A program made the translations under genes and the position numbers. Below, piece by piece: positions 25,810 through 34,289 of a stretch of 64,000 nucleotides of DNA (positions within the stretch are counted from its first letter, which is position 1; every line of letters starts with the position of its first letter). The DNA lies in the NCBI GenBank assembly GCA_947453725.1, contig CANGHH010000020.1:1-64000 (forward strand), in the 5' to 3' direction. This DNA is from Betaproteobacteria bacterium (GTDB lineage Bacteria; Pseudomonadota; Gammaproteobacteria; Burkholderiales; Burkholderiaceae_C). The notes beneath the pieces were generated by a model, which saw nothing but the letters and a program-made list of their open reading frames with translations, ran no database searches and was not told where the DNA came from.

Positions 25810-28509
25810 TCAGAACTTGTAGGTCGCGCCAAACAAGTAGGTCTTGCCGTACTCGTTGGTGTTCGTCACCAGTTTGGTGGTCGGGTCGGTGTATTCCTGG
25901 TACTTCGCATTGTTGGCGTTGTTGACCTGCAGCAGCACGGACAAGCCCTTGGCGTAGCCTGTCTGGAACTCGTAGCCCAGCTGAACGTCGACGATGCTTT
26001 CGCCCTTGATGTACTTGCCCAAGTCGCGGTTGCCACCGAAACCCTGAATTTCGCCGAGGAAGTCGGAGCGCTGGCGCTGGGCGACCCGTGCCGAGAAGCC
26101 GGCCTTCTCGTAATAGACGGTCAAGGTTGACACCTGCTTGGACAGGCCCGGCAAGGAACGCGAGTCGGCGTCGCCAAAGGGCTTGATGGCGCTGCTGGTG
26201 TTGGCGTAGCTGGCCACCACGCCAAACCCTGCCAGCACGGGGGTCAGCATGTCCAGCGGCACCGAAACTGCAAATTCCACGCCGCTGATCTTGCCGCCCG
26301 CGCCGTTACGCGGCTGCGAGAACTCGCCGATGAAGGTGCCTGGCTTGATGCCGCTGCCCTTCAGGTCGGGTAGCTGCGAGAAGTCGTAGCCCGTGTCCTT
26401 GAAGTCAAAGATGTAGGATTTCAGCTTCTTGTAGAAGGCGGCGGCCGACACGTAGCCCTTGTTGCCGAAGTACTTCTCGTAGGACACGTCCAGCGCCGTG
26501 GCGCGGAAGGGGTCGAGCAGCGGATTGCCGCCACTGCCGGTCCATTTCCCATTGCTGATCTCGGTCCGCTGCCAGGCGCTGAGCTGGTCCATGCGGGCGC
26601 GGGCCATCACTTCAGCCACACCCACGCGCAGGGCTTGGCTGTTGCCCAGGTCGAGGTTGAAGTTGGCGCTGGGCAGCACGTCGTTGTACTGTTTGCCGCG
26701 GGTGACCAGCGTGAAACTGCCCTGTTGGGCGTTGTCCAGCGACGGCGCCGTGGACGCTTGGTCCGTGTTGATCAGCTGCAGGCCGACGTTGCCGCGCAGT
26801 GGCATGCCCAACAGCGTCGAGTCGACACCGGCCTTTACGAAGCCGGTGGCCGCTTTCTCGCGCACTTCCCAGCCCTTTTGCAGGATGTCGCCGTTGACGT
26901 TGGGCACCAGGTTGTAGGCCGCCGGGAAGACGTCCTGCGGCGCGAATGAAATGGTGTTGAAGCCGCCGGGCAACGCAACGACGCCGGTGTTGGCGGGCAG
27001 TGCACCGCCCGAACTGGTGCCGCCGGGCAGGCGCAGGAACTGCTCGACCGAGGTCTTGGTCTTCTTGCGGTCGGTGCCGTTGAAGCCGAAGTCGAGGTTT
27101 CTGAAGAAATTGCCATCCAGTTCGGTCTGGGCGGTCAGGCGGAAGGCCCCGAGGGTGTCCTTGGTCGTGAAGACCTTGTCGTAGCCGTTCTGGCCCCAGG
27201 ACTCCGGGTCGGTCAGGCGGATCTTCGAGGCATCGCCGTGGTCGTACTGGAATGCCGTCACCTGGTTGTAGTTGGCGATGGTCACGGTCTCGGGCAGGGG
27301 GCGCTTGTTGACCGTGTCGTAGAAGCCGGCCTCCATTTCCGAGGTGCGCTCCAGCCGCTTGGCCGACGAGTAGCTGAGGTCGGCGAGGGCGGTCCACTTC
27401 GGGCTGAACTTCAGTTTGTTGTTCCAGCCCACCGACTGCAGTTCGTCCTTGACCGGCTGCCAAATGTGTCGCGACAGCGGGTTGACGTTGGTCCAGGTGC
27501 CGCTGATGAGCTTGCCGCCCTGAAACACCGGGTTGATCAGGCTGGGGTATTGGTAGCTGCCAGCTCCCTTCCAGCTATCGTCGGGCTGCAGTTCCAGCCC
27601 GCGGCTGACCACGTCCTTGTCGAACTTCGAGTAGTAAAGGTCGACGACTGAACTGAAGTCCTTGTTGGGCTTGAACTCGAAGACCGCCATGGCACCGTCG
27701 CGGGTCTGCTCGGTTTGCTCGTTGAAAAACTTGAAGCCGCCGGTGAACTTGAACGTGGTGCCGTTCAGGGTTTCGGTGGAGTCGTTGTTGTAGGTCTCGC
27801 TGCGCGACGTCGTGAGGTTCGACTTCAAGCGGGCAAAGCCCAGCGCCACGCCGATGGTGCGGTCGGCGAACTGGTCGATGTAGGACACATTGAAACGTGT
27901 GCCCTTGCCGGTGAACGCTGTGCCGACGCCATCCTTCTCCGTGCGCAGGTTGACCGCCACGGTGCGGCCGCTGAAGTTGAGCGGGCGCACCGTCTGCAGG
28001 TCCACGGTGCCCGACAGGCCTTGGCCCACCAGCGTGCCGTCCGGCGTCTTGTAGACCACGACGCCGCTCAGCAGTTCAGATGGGTACTGGTCGAATTCCA
28101 CGCCGCGGTTGTCACCCGGGCTGACCTGTTCGCGGCCGTTCAGCAGCGCGGTGCTGAAATCGGGTGACATGCCGCGGATGTTGATGCCCGACGCACGCCC
28201 GGCAACCCGTTGGGCCGTCAGACCCGGCAGCCGGGCCAGTGATTCGGCGATGCTGGAATCGGGCAGCTTGCCGATGTCTTCAGCCGAGATCGCTTCGACG
28301 ATGGAGTCGGAATTTTTCTTGACGCTGATCGCGCTTTCAATGCCGCGCCGGATGCCGGTGACGGTGACGGTCTGCGTGCCGCTGTCGGTCGCGGCCTGCT
28401 GGGCGTGGGCGAATTCGCTGGCGCACAGCAGCGCGGCGACGGCGGCGGCCACCGGGGTGGCGCGCAGGGCTTGACGCGAACGGTTGCGCGTGGGCTTGAA
28501 GCTTTTCAT
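25810..28509 (-). CDS. TonB-dependent receptor, probably for maltodextrins
   Basis: An 899-residue outer-membrane receptor. Signal peptide ends at FAHAQQ; a plug domain (about 45-165) has the TonB-box-like QTVTVTGIRRGIESAI, KLPDSSIAESLARLPGL, the INIRGMS segment and VYKTPDGTLVGQGLSGTVDL. The remainder is beta-barrel, closing with the outer-membrane sorting signal TYLFGATYKF (terminal Phe). This is the subfamily found in Caulobacter and Xanthomonas carbohydrate loci, including the MalA maltodextrin receptor. AGGAG stands before the ATG. Two possible HexR-like sites lie upstream, and it is divergent from the GH13 gene at 28735, which supports a dextrin substrate. Confidence 0.92.
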   Translation of the reverse strand: MKSFKPTRNRSRQALRATPVAAAVAALLCASEFAHAQQAATDSGTQTVTVTGIRRGIESAISVKKNSDSIVEAISAEDIGKLPDSSIAESLARLPGLTAQRVAGRASGINIRGMSPDFSTALLNGREQVSPGDNRGVEFDQYPSELLSGVVVYKTPDGTLVGQGLSGTVDLQTVRPLNFSGRTVAVNLRTEKDGVGTAFTGKGTRFNVSYIDQFADRTIGVALGFARLKSNLTTSRSETYNNDSTETLNGTTFKFTGGFKFFNEQTEQTRDGAMAVFEFKPNKDFSSVVDLYYSKFDKDVVSRGLELQPDDSWKGAGSYQYPSLINPVFQGGKLISGTWTNVNPLSRHIWQPVKDELQSVGWNNKLKFSPKWTALADLSYSSAKRLERTSEMEAGFYDTVNKRPLPETVTIANYNQVTAFQYDHGDASKIRLTDPESWGQNGYDKVFTTKDTLGAFRLTAQTELDGNFFRNLDFGFNGTDRKKTKTSVEQFLRLPGGTSSGGALPANTGVVALPGGFNTISFAPQDVFPAAYNLVPNVNGDILQKGWEVREKAATGFVKAGVDSTLLGMPLRGNVGLQLINTDQASTAPSLDNAQQGSFTLVTRGKQYNDVLPSANFNLDLGNSQALRVGVAEVMARARMDQLSAWQRTEISNGKWTGSGGNPLLDPFRATALDVSYEKYFGNKGYVSAAAFYKKLKSYIFDFKDTGYDFSQLPDLKGSGIKPGTFIGEFSQPRNGAGGKISGVEFAVSVPLDMLTPVLAGFGVVASYANTSSAIKPFGDADSRSLPGLSKQVSTLTVYYEKAGFSARVAQRQRSDFLGEIQGFGGNRDLGKYIKGESIVDVQLGYEFQTGYAKGLSVLLQVNNANNAKYQEYTDPTTKLVTNTNEYGKTYLFGATYKF

Positions 28510-28559
28510 GGAGGTCTCCTGAGGCTCTCGGTGAATGGATGCCGGTTCAGAAACGAATG

Positions 28560-28574
28560 TGTACCAAAACTAGA
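28560..28574. promoter_or_regulatory. Degenerate HexR-like site upstream of the TonB-dependent receptor
   Basis: TGTAC-CAAAA-CTAGA matches TGTAG-CAAAA-CTACA at 13 of 15 positions. It lies 51 bp upstream of the receptor start on the minus strand. It is weaker than the site at 28720 and could be chance. An additional inverted repeat TGTAGG/CCTACA with a 15-base gap occurs at 28642-28668. Confidence 0.3.
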
Positions 28575-28719
28575 TTTTCCGGCACCCTGCGAAAACCCTA
28601 GATCGGTGCACGGCAGTGGCGCTCGGGGGACAATTTCGGCTTGTAGGCGGCTGTTTCTGGGTCCTACACTTGCATATCCGCACCGCGGTGGGGCTTTGTT
28701 GGCGTCAATCAGCCATGTT

Positions 28720-28734
28720 TGTAGCGAAACTACA
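28720..28734. promoter_or_regulatory. HexR-like operator between the receptor and the GH13 gene
   Basis: TGTAG-CGAAA-CTACA, both arms perfect. It ends directly before the GTG start codon of the GH13 gene (28735) and lies 211 bp upstream of the receptor start. Confidence 0.65.
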
Positions 28735-31431
28735 GTGTTAAAAAACAACAAACCCAGTCTGTTTGGCCGTCTTGCCTGGGCGCTGGGCACGCTGTGGGCG
28801 GCTGCGCCGGCCGCTGCGGCGCCGGCCGGCCTGCGGCTGCACGTGCCTTCGCCCGACTGGCGCGACCAGATCGTCTATTTCGCGCTCACCGACCGCTTCG
28901 CCGACGGCAACCCGGCCAACAACGACCAGGGCGCCGGCGAGTTCAAGGCCGGTGACGGCACGCGTTACAACGGTGGCGACCTGGCCGGGCTGACGCAGCG
29001 CCTGCCCTACATCCGAGGCCTGGGCGCCACGGCGCTGTGGATCACGCCGCCGGTGGCCAACCAGTGGGTCGATCCGGCAGGCAGCTACACCGGCTATCAC
29101 GGCTACTGGGCCGAGAATTTCCTGCAGGTCGACCGCCACCTGGGCACCTTGGCCGACCTCCAGCGGCTGTCGAGCGCGCTGCACCGCTCCGGCATGTATC
29201 TGATGCAGGACATCGTGGTCAACCACACCGGCAACTATTTCACTTACCGCGACCGCTGGAACCCGCTCGACCCGGCGCAGGGCTACGAGGCGCACGACCG
29301 CAGCGCGCCCGTGCCGCGGCCGTCGCAGCCGCCTTTCGACCGCAACGACCCGCGCGACCCAGCGCAGCAGGCGGAAGGTATCTACCACTGGACGCCGGAC
29401 GTGGTCGACTACAGCGACCCGCAGCAGCAGCTGAACTTCCAGATGTCGGGCCTGGACGACCTGAACACCGAGAACCCGTCGGTGCGCCGCGCCTTGCGCC
29501 GCAGCTATGCCCACTGGATACGCGAAGTCGGGGTCGACGCCTTCCGCGTCGACACGGCCTTCTACGTGCCGCCCGACTACTTCCTGGATTTCCTGCGCGC
29601 CCGCGACCCGCAGGCCCCGGGGATCGCCGAAGTGGCGCGGCGCACCGGGCGGCGCCAGTTCCACGTCTTCGGCGAGGGCTTCGCTTTCGATCCGCCTGGG
29701 CAGGACCAGGCCGCCTTGAAGATCGAGCGTTACATGCGCGATGCGCAGGGGCGGCCGCTGCTGCCGGGCATGTTGAACTTCCCGCTCTACGCGGCGCTGG
29801 GCGACGCCTTCGCCCGCGGCAGGCCGCCGGCCGAACTGGGCCAGCGCATCACGCAGATGATGAAGTTGCACGCCCGGCCGCACCTCATGCCGACCTTCGT
29901 CGACAACCATGACGTCGACCGCTTCCTGGCCGGCGGCAACGTCGCCGGGCTGCAGCAGGCGCTGCTGGCGATGATGACCTTGCCGGGCATCCCGGTCATC
30001 TACTACGGCACCGAGCAGGCCTTCACCGAGCAGCGCGGCGCGATGTTCGCGGCCGGCTTTGCCGCCGGCGGGCGCGACCGTTATGACACCGCGTCGCCGC
30101 TGTATCGGGCCATCGCCGCGATGAGCGCGCTGCGCCGCAGCCACAAGCTGTTCACGCGCGGCACGCCGACGGTGCTGGCTGGGCAGACGGCACAGCCCGG
30201 CGCGTTGGCCTGGCTGATGAGTGCCCCAAGGCCGGCCGCAGCCAGCACGCCCCCAAGGAGATCCCGGAAAGCGGCAATGTCACAGGTCCTGGAGACCCAC
30301 CAGGGGACGTCGGCCCTGGTCGTCTTCAACACCGCCGACAGCGAAACGCTGCTGCCGCAGATGGCCACCGGCCTGCCCGCCGGCACCGTGCTGCGCGGCT
30401 GGTACGGCTTGAGCGGCCGGCCCGAGACCTTGACAGTCGGCGCCGCTGGCCGCCTGACGCTGCGCCTGCCGCCGCGCAGCGGCCAGGTCTGGGGCGTGAC
30501 GGCGAGGCCCGCGGCGCGGGCGGCGGCGGCACCAGCCGCAGCGGCGCCGTGGCTGGACCCGCTGTCCGGGGCTGCGGTCAGCGGCGATTTCACCGTCACC
30601 GGCCGCGTGCCGCCCGGCTCGGGCTGGCGGCTGGTGACCGACGGCGACCTGGCCGCCAGCGTGCCCGTGGTCGTCGCGGCCGACGGCCGCTGGCAGGCCC
30701 GTGTCGACACCAGCCGGATGGTCGAGCCCGAGCTGCGCCACAGCGTCACGCTGTGGGCCGCAGGCCCCGGTGCCGCCGTGTCGCGCGATTTCCAGGTCGT
30801 CCGCGCCTGGCAGTTGCGCGCCGATGTCGCCGACCCTGCCGGTGACGACGCCGGCCCGAACGGCCAGTACCGCTATCCCGAGGACCCGGGCTGGGGCGAC
30901 CGCCAGCTGGACCTGCGCCGGGTGCGCGTCTCGGAGTCCGGCGGCGCGCTGCAACTCGACCTGGAGATGGCCGGCATCAGCACCGGCTGGAGCCCGGCGA
31001 ATGGTTTCGACCGGGTGGCTTTCACCGTCTTCATCGAATTGCCGGGTCGCGAAGGTGGTGCCACCGTGATGCCGCTGCAGAACGCCAGCTTGCCGGCGGG
31101 CATGCGCTGGCATCTGCGCCTGCGGGCCGGCGGTTGGTCGAACGCGCTGTTCTCGTCGGCCGGCGCTTCGGCCACGAACGAGGGCACTTCGGTGACGCCG
31201 ACGGCGACGATCCGCGTCGACCGCGATGCGAAGACGGTCCGCTTCACGCTGCCGGCGTCGGTTCTCGGCGGGCTGCCCAGCCTCAGCGGCGCCAAGGTCT
31301 ATGTCACCACCTGGGACTACGACGGCGGCTACCGCGCGCTGGGCCCGCAGGCCCAGTCCTACGCCTTCGGCGGGGGCGCGGCGGGCGGCGCCAAGGTGAT
31401 GGACGACAGCGTGGTCATCGTGCTGCCCTGA
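28735..31431 (+). CDS. Secreted alpha-amylase with C-terminal glucodextranase-type binding domain
   Basis: An 898-residue GH13 enzyme. GTG at 28735 gives a signal peptide (FGRLAWALGTLWAAAPAAAAP); no better in-frame start exists. The barrel shows QIVYFALTDRFADGNPANND, DIVVNHTGN (about 159), DAFRVDTAFY (nucleophile Asp about 271), FGEGF (acid Glu about 314) and FVDNHDVDRF (about 388). After the barrel comes a C-domain interrupted by an odd Pro/Arg-rich stretch (see 30217-30288), an Ala-rich linker, an Ig-like segment and a C-terminal module (about 690-898) with DVADPAGDDAGPNG, FDRVAFTVFIELPG and VYVTTWDYDGGYR, as in glucodextranase and amylopullulanase C-terminal domains. It probably cuts starch at or outside the cell surface. 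Confidence 0.88.
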   Translation: MLKNNKPSLFGRLAWALGTLWAAAPAAAAPAGLRLHVPSPDWRDQIVYFALTDRFADGNPANNDQGAGEFKAGDGTRYNGGDLAGLTQRLPYIRGLGATALWITPPVANQWVDPAGSYTGYHGYWAENFLQVDRHLGTLADLQRLSSALHRSGMYLMQDIVVNHTGNYFTYRDRWNPLDPAQGYEAHDRSAPVPRPSQPPFDRNDPRDPAQQAEGIYHWTPDVVDYSDPQQQLNFQMSGLDDLNTENPSVRRALRRSYAHWIREVGVDAFRVDTAFYVPPDYFLDFLRARDPQAPGIAEVARRTGRRQFHVFGEGFAFDPPGQDQAALKIERYMRDAQGRPLLPGMLNFPLYAALGDAFARGRPPAELGQRITQMMKLHARPHLMPTFVDNHDVDRFLAGGNVAGLQQALLAMMTLPGIPVIYYGTEQAFTEQRGAMFAAGFAAGGRDRYDTASPLYRAIAAMSALRRSHKLFTRGTPTVLAGQTAQPGALAWLMSAPRPAAASTPPRRSRKAAMSQVLETHQGTSALVVFNTADSETLLPQMATGLPAGTVLRGWYGLSGRPETLTVGAAGRLTLRLPPRSGQVWGVTARPAARAAAAPAAAAPWLDPLSGAAVSGDFTVTGRVPPGSGWRLVTDGDLAASVPVVVAADGRWQARVDTSRMVEPELRHSVTLWAAGPGAAVSRDFQVVRAWQLRADVADPAGDDAGPNGQYRYPEDPGWGDRQLDLRRVRVSESGGALQLDLEMAGISTGWSPANGFDRVAFTVFIELPGREGGATVMPLQNASLPAGMRWHLRLRAGGWSNALFSSAGASATNEGTSVTPTATIRVDRDAKTVRFTLPASVLGGLPSLSGAKVYVTTWDYDGGYRALGPQAQSYAFGGGAAGGAKVMDDSVVIVLP
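30217..30288 (+). repeat. Possible short repeat inserted in frame in the amylase C-domain
   Basis: The segment encodes SAPRPAAASTPPRRSRKAAM between LAWLM and VLETHQGTSALVVFN. The usual barrel-flanking C-domain reads straight from the first strand to the second. The inserted DNA contains GGCCGGCCGC and ACGCCCCCAAGG, is Pro/Arg-coding and looks like an intergenic GC-rich repeat. I cannot show other copies in this window. Confidence 0.35.
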
Positions 31432-31439
31432 AAACGCAA

Positions 31440-31470
31440 GAAGGGCCGCAGCGCGAGGCTGCGGCCCTTC
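31440..31470. terminator. Bidirectional terminator
   Basis: Thirteen-pair perfect stem GAAGGGCCGCAGC / GCTGCGGCCCTTC with loop GCGAG, 8 bp after the amylase stop and 21 bp before the stop of the convergent small gene. Confidence 0.85.
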
Positions 31471-31491
31471 TCAGACTTCGAAACCGAAGAT

Positions 31492-31692
31492 TTACTTGCT
31501 GGCGCTGGCGGCCGAAGCGGCCTTCTTGGCGGCCTTGGCCTTCTTGGCAGCGCTGGCGGCAGAGGCCGGGGCCTTGGCGGCCTTGGCAGCCTTGGCGCTG
31601 CTGGCGGCCATCGGGGCGGCGCCGGCGTGCGAAGCGGCTTGCGCGCTGAAAGCGAAGGCGGACAGGATCAGGGCGCTCAGGAGCTTGGTCAT
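31492..31692 (-). CDS. Small exported Ala/Lys-rich protein
   Basis: A 66-residue protein: signal peptide MTKLLSALILSAFAFSAQA then a mature part of about 47 residues made almost only of Ala, Lys and Ser in KKAKAAKKAAS-like repeats. GAGAG precedes the ATG at 31692. The mature piece is strongly basic and resembles histone H1-like or pentapeptide-like low-complexity tails. Function unknown; binding to DNA, LPS or other acidic polymers is only a guess from charge. It is alone on its strand. Confidence 0.7.
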   Translation of the reverse strand: MTKLLSALILSAFAFSAQAASHAGAAPMAASSAKAAKAAKAPASAASAAKKAKAAKKAASAASASK

Positions 31693-31934
31693 TTGAATCT
31701 CTCGGGGGTTTGGATGTGTGGCAAAAAACTTCTGGTGCTCACTTGCCACCCGGGTCAACCCGCGGATATCAAGCGGTCGGCTGGGGTCTGCGGTAAGCCG
31801 CTGCGTCTGCCGACCCGTCAACAACGTCCCGACGGCAAGAACGGTTGACAGCGATCTTTGCGGCGGCGTCGCCGCCGCCCGAGCATCCGCTGCGCCGCCC
31901 GGGCCTTGCGGTCCAGGTGGCTAAGATCACCCCC

Positions 31935-33125
31935 GTGCGCCGCTTCCTGCCGGTCGGCTTGCCGGCCCTGCTTCTCGCTCTGCTGCTTCCTTGGGCGCCG
32001 GCCTGGGCGGAGCCCTACCTGCCGGCGGCCGACAGCCAGGTGCTGGCCACCGTGCCGGCCCGCGCCAGCAACCCCCGAGCCCGCGAAATCGTCGCCCTGC
32101 GTGCGGCCTGGCGTGCCCGGCCGGACGACGTGCAGACCGCCGTGCGCCTGGCCGAGCGCTACTTCGACGAGGTCGCCGCGGAAGGCGACCCGCGCTATGT
32201 GGGCTACGCCCAGGCCGCCTTGCAGCCCTGGTGGGCGCTGCCCGACCCGCCGCTGGCGGTGCGCGTGTTGCGCGCGATGCTGCGGCAGTTTGACCACCGC
32301 TTCGACGCGGCGCTGGCCGACCTGGACGCCGTCCTGGTCGCCGACCCGCGCAACGCGGCCGCCTGGTCCTGGCGCACCGCCATCCTGATGGTCCAGGCCC
32401 GATATGGCGAAGCCCGGCTGAGCTGCGCGCGGCTGGCCGAATTCACCTCCCCGCTGGTCGCCGTGGCCTGCCGGGCCCAGGTCGACGCCGCCACCGGACA
32501 GGCCGGCCCGGCCGCTGCCGCTTTGCGCGCGGCGCTGCAGGCCGCCCCGGCCGCTGGCGCCGACGAGCGCCTTTGGTGCCTGACGCGGCTGGCTGAAACC
32601 GACGAGCGCCGCGGCGCCTTCGCGGGCGCCGAGGCGGCATTCCGCGAGGCCCTGGCCCTCGGCATCCCCGACGTCTACCTGCAGGCCGCCTACGCCGATT
32701 TCCTGCTGGACCGCGGCCGTCCGGCCGAGGTGTTGGTGCTGCTGAAAGACCGCGGCCGCGCCGACGTGCTCTTGTTGCGCCTGGCGCAGGCGGCCAAGGC
32801 GACGGGCGAGCCCAACGCCGCCAGCCTGGCCGCCGAGATGGCCGCCCGCTTCGACGCCGCGCGGCGGCGCGGCGACACCACGCACCGCAAGGAAGAGTCG
32901 CGCTTCACGCTGGCCGTGCAGGGCGACGTCGCGCGTGCGCTGGCGCTGGCCAAGGACAACTTCGCCGTCCAACGCGAGCCCATCGACGCCCGCATCCTGT
33001 TGGAAGCTGCGGTGGCAGCGCACGACATGGCGGCGGCGCGGCCGGCGCTCGACTGGCTGGCCGCGTCGGGCATCCAGAGTGTGGCGCTGCAGCCGCTCGC
33101 CGACCGACTGAAAGGCCGCCCTTGA
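31935..33125 (+). CDS. Secreted helical-repeat (TPR-like) protein
   Basis: A 396-residue protein with a signal peptide (VGLPALLLALLLPWAPAWAEP) from a GTG at 31935; the frame is open to 31845 but the extra residues are Pro-rich and unlike coding sequence. The mature part is helical and Ala-rich with degenerate TPR units, for example RLAERYFDEVAAEGDPRYVG, AALADLDAVLVADPRNAAAW and AEAAFREALALGIPDVYL. Such proteins act as periplasmic scaffolds. Its stop overlaps the start of the HupE-like gene (TTGA), so the two work from one transcript. Specific function unknown. Confidence 0.75.
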   Translation: MRRFLPVGLPALLLALLLPWAPAWAEPYLPAADSQVLATVPARASNPRAREIVALRAAWRARPDDVQTAVRLAERYFDEVAAEGDPRYVGYAQAALQPWWALPDPPLAVRVLRAMLRQFDHRFDAALADLDAVLVADPRNAAAWSWRTAILMVQARYGEARLSCARLAEFTSPLVAVACRAQVDAATGQAGPAAAALRAALQAAPAAGADERLWCLTRLAETDERRGAFAGAEAAFREALALGIPDVYLQAAYADFLLDRGRPAEVLVLLKDRGRADVLLLRLAQAAKATGEPNAASLAAEMAARFDAARRRGDTTHRKEESRFTLAVQGDVARALALAKDNFAVQREPIDARILLEAAVAAHDMAAARPALDWLAASGIQSVALQPLADRLKGRP

Positions 33126-34261
33126 AGCCGCTGCGCTGGTTCATCGCGCTGCTGCTCGGCCTGCTGGCCGGCGCCGCCGCGCAGGCCCACAAGCCATCGG
33201 ACAGCTACCTGGCGATCAGCGTGCAGGACGGGCAGATCAGCGGCCGCTGGGACATCGCCCTGCGCGATCTGGACTTCGCGATCGGGCTGGACGCCGACGG
33301 CGACGGCGACATCACCTGGGGCGAGGTGCGCGCCCAACACCGGGCTATCGCGGCCTACGCCGCCGCCCGCCTGCAGCTGCAGGCCGACGGCGTGGACTGC
33401 CCGATCGAGATCGGCAGCCAGCAGGTCGACGAGCACACCGACGGCGCCTACACCGTGATGCCGCTGCGCTTCGCCTGCGCCAAGGACGCAAAGCCCGAAG
33501 CGCTGACGCTGCGCTACACCCTGTTCGCTGACATCGACCCGCAGCACCGCGGCCTGCTGAACCTGAAGGCTGGCGGCGCCACGCGCAGCGCGCTGTTCGG
33601 CCCGCAGGAAGCGCAGCAGACCTTCACGCTGACCGAAATCAGCCGCTGGAAGCAGTTGCTGGACTACGGCCGCGAAGGCGTCTGGCACATCTGGGTCGGC
33701 TTCGACCACATCCTGTTCCTGCTGTCGCTGCTGCTGCCGGCGGTGGGCATCTGGCAGCGCCAGCGCTGGCAGCCGGTGGACACCTTCCGGCAGGCCCTGT
33801 GGGACGTGCTGCGCATCGTCACGGCCTTCACGCTGGCGCACTCGATCACGCTGTCGCTGGCCACGCTGGGTCTCGTCTCGCTGCCGTCGCGTCTGGTCGA
33901 ATCGTCGATCGCCGCCAGCGTGGTGCTGGCCGCGCTGAACAACGTCTGGCCGGTCTTCCACGGCCGGCGCTGGATGGTGGCCTTCGCCTTCGGCCTGATC
34001 CACGGCTTCGGCTTCGCCAGCGTGCTGGTCGACCTCGGCCTGCCGCAGGGCGCGCTGGCGCTGGCGCTGCTGGGCTTCAACCTGGGGGTTGAAGCCGGGC
34101 AGCTGGCCATCGTCGCGGCCTTCCTGCTGCTGGCCTACCCGCTGCGGCGCAGCGCCTTTTACCGCCGCGCGGTGCTGCTCGGCGGCTCGCTGCTGATCGC
34201 GGCGGTGGCGACGGCCTGGCTGGTCGAGCGCGCCTTCAACCTGAAGCTGCTGCCGTTCTGA
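33122..34261 (+). CDS. HupE/UreJ-type membrane protein
   Basis: A 379-residue protein with a TTG start overlapping the previous stop. Signal peptide to AAAQAHKPSDSYL, then an extracytoplasmic domain of about 150 residues containing an EF-hand-like loop DADGDGDITWGE (about 57-68). The membrane part (about 185-379) has six helices with HIWVGFDHILFLLSLLLP, AFTLAHSITLSLA, GLIHGFGFASVL and LGFNLGVEAGQ, whose conserved His/Asp/Glu are typical of HupE/UreJ metal permeases. A divalent metal (nickel, cobalt or other) may be carried; the substrate is not visible. Confidence 0.82.
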   Translation: MKPLRWFIALLLGLLAGAAAQAHKPSDSYLAISVQDGQISGRWDIALRDLDFAIGLDADGDGDITWGEVRAQHRAIAAYAAARLQLQADGVDCPIEIGSQQVDEHTDGAYTVMPLRFACAKDAKPEALTLRYTLFADIDPQHRGLLNLKAGGATRSALFGPQEAQQTFTLTEISRWKQLLDYGREGVWHIWVGFDHILFLLSLLLPAVGIWQRQRWQPVDTFRQALWDVLRIVTAFTLAHSITLSLATLGLVSLPSRLVESSIAASVVLAALNNVWPVFHGRRWMVAFAFGLIHGFGFASVLVDLGLPQGALALALLGFNLGVEAGQLAIVAAFLLLAYPLRRSAFYRRAVLLGGSLLIAAVATAWLVERAFNLKLLPF

Positions 34262-34278
34262 GCGCCGCACTGCGGCGC
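34262..34278. terminator. Short hairpin between convergent genes
   Basis: GCGCCGCA and TGCGGCGC form an uninterrupted inverted repeat around one base, between the HupE-like stop and the glucokinase stop. There is no T-run, so terminator activity is uncertain. Confidence 0.4.
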
Positions 34279-34289
34279 CGTGGCGCTGT

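Noticed and set aside
28642..28668. Inverted repeat TGTAGG/CCTACA with a 15-base gap as another HexR site
   Set aside because: The spacing differs from all other sites, where the arms are five bases apart; kept only as a remark.
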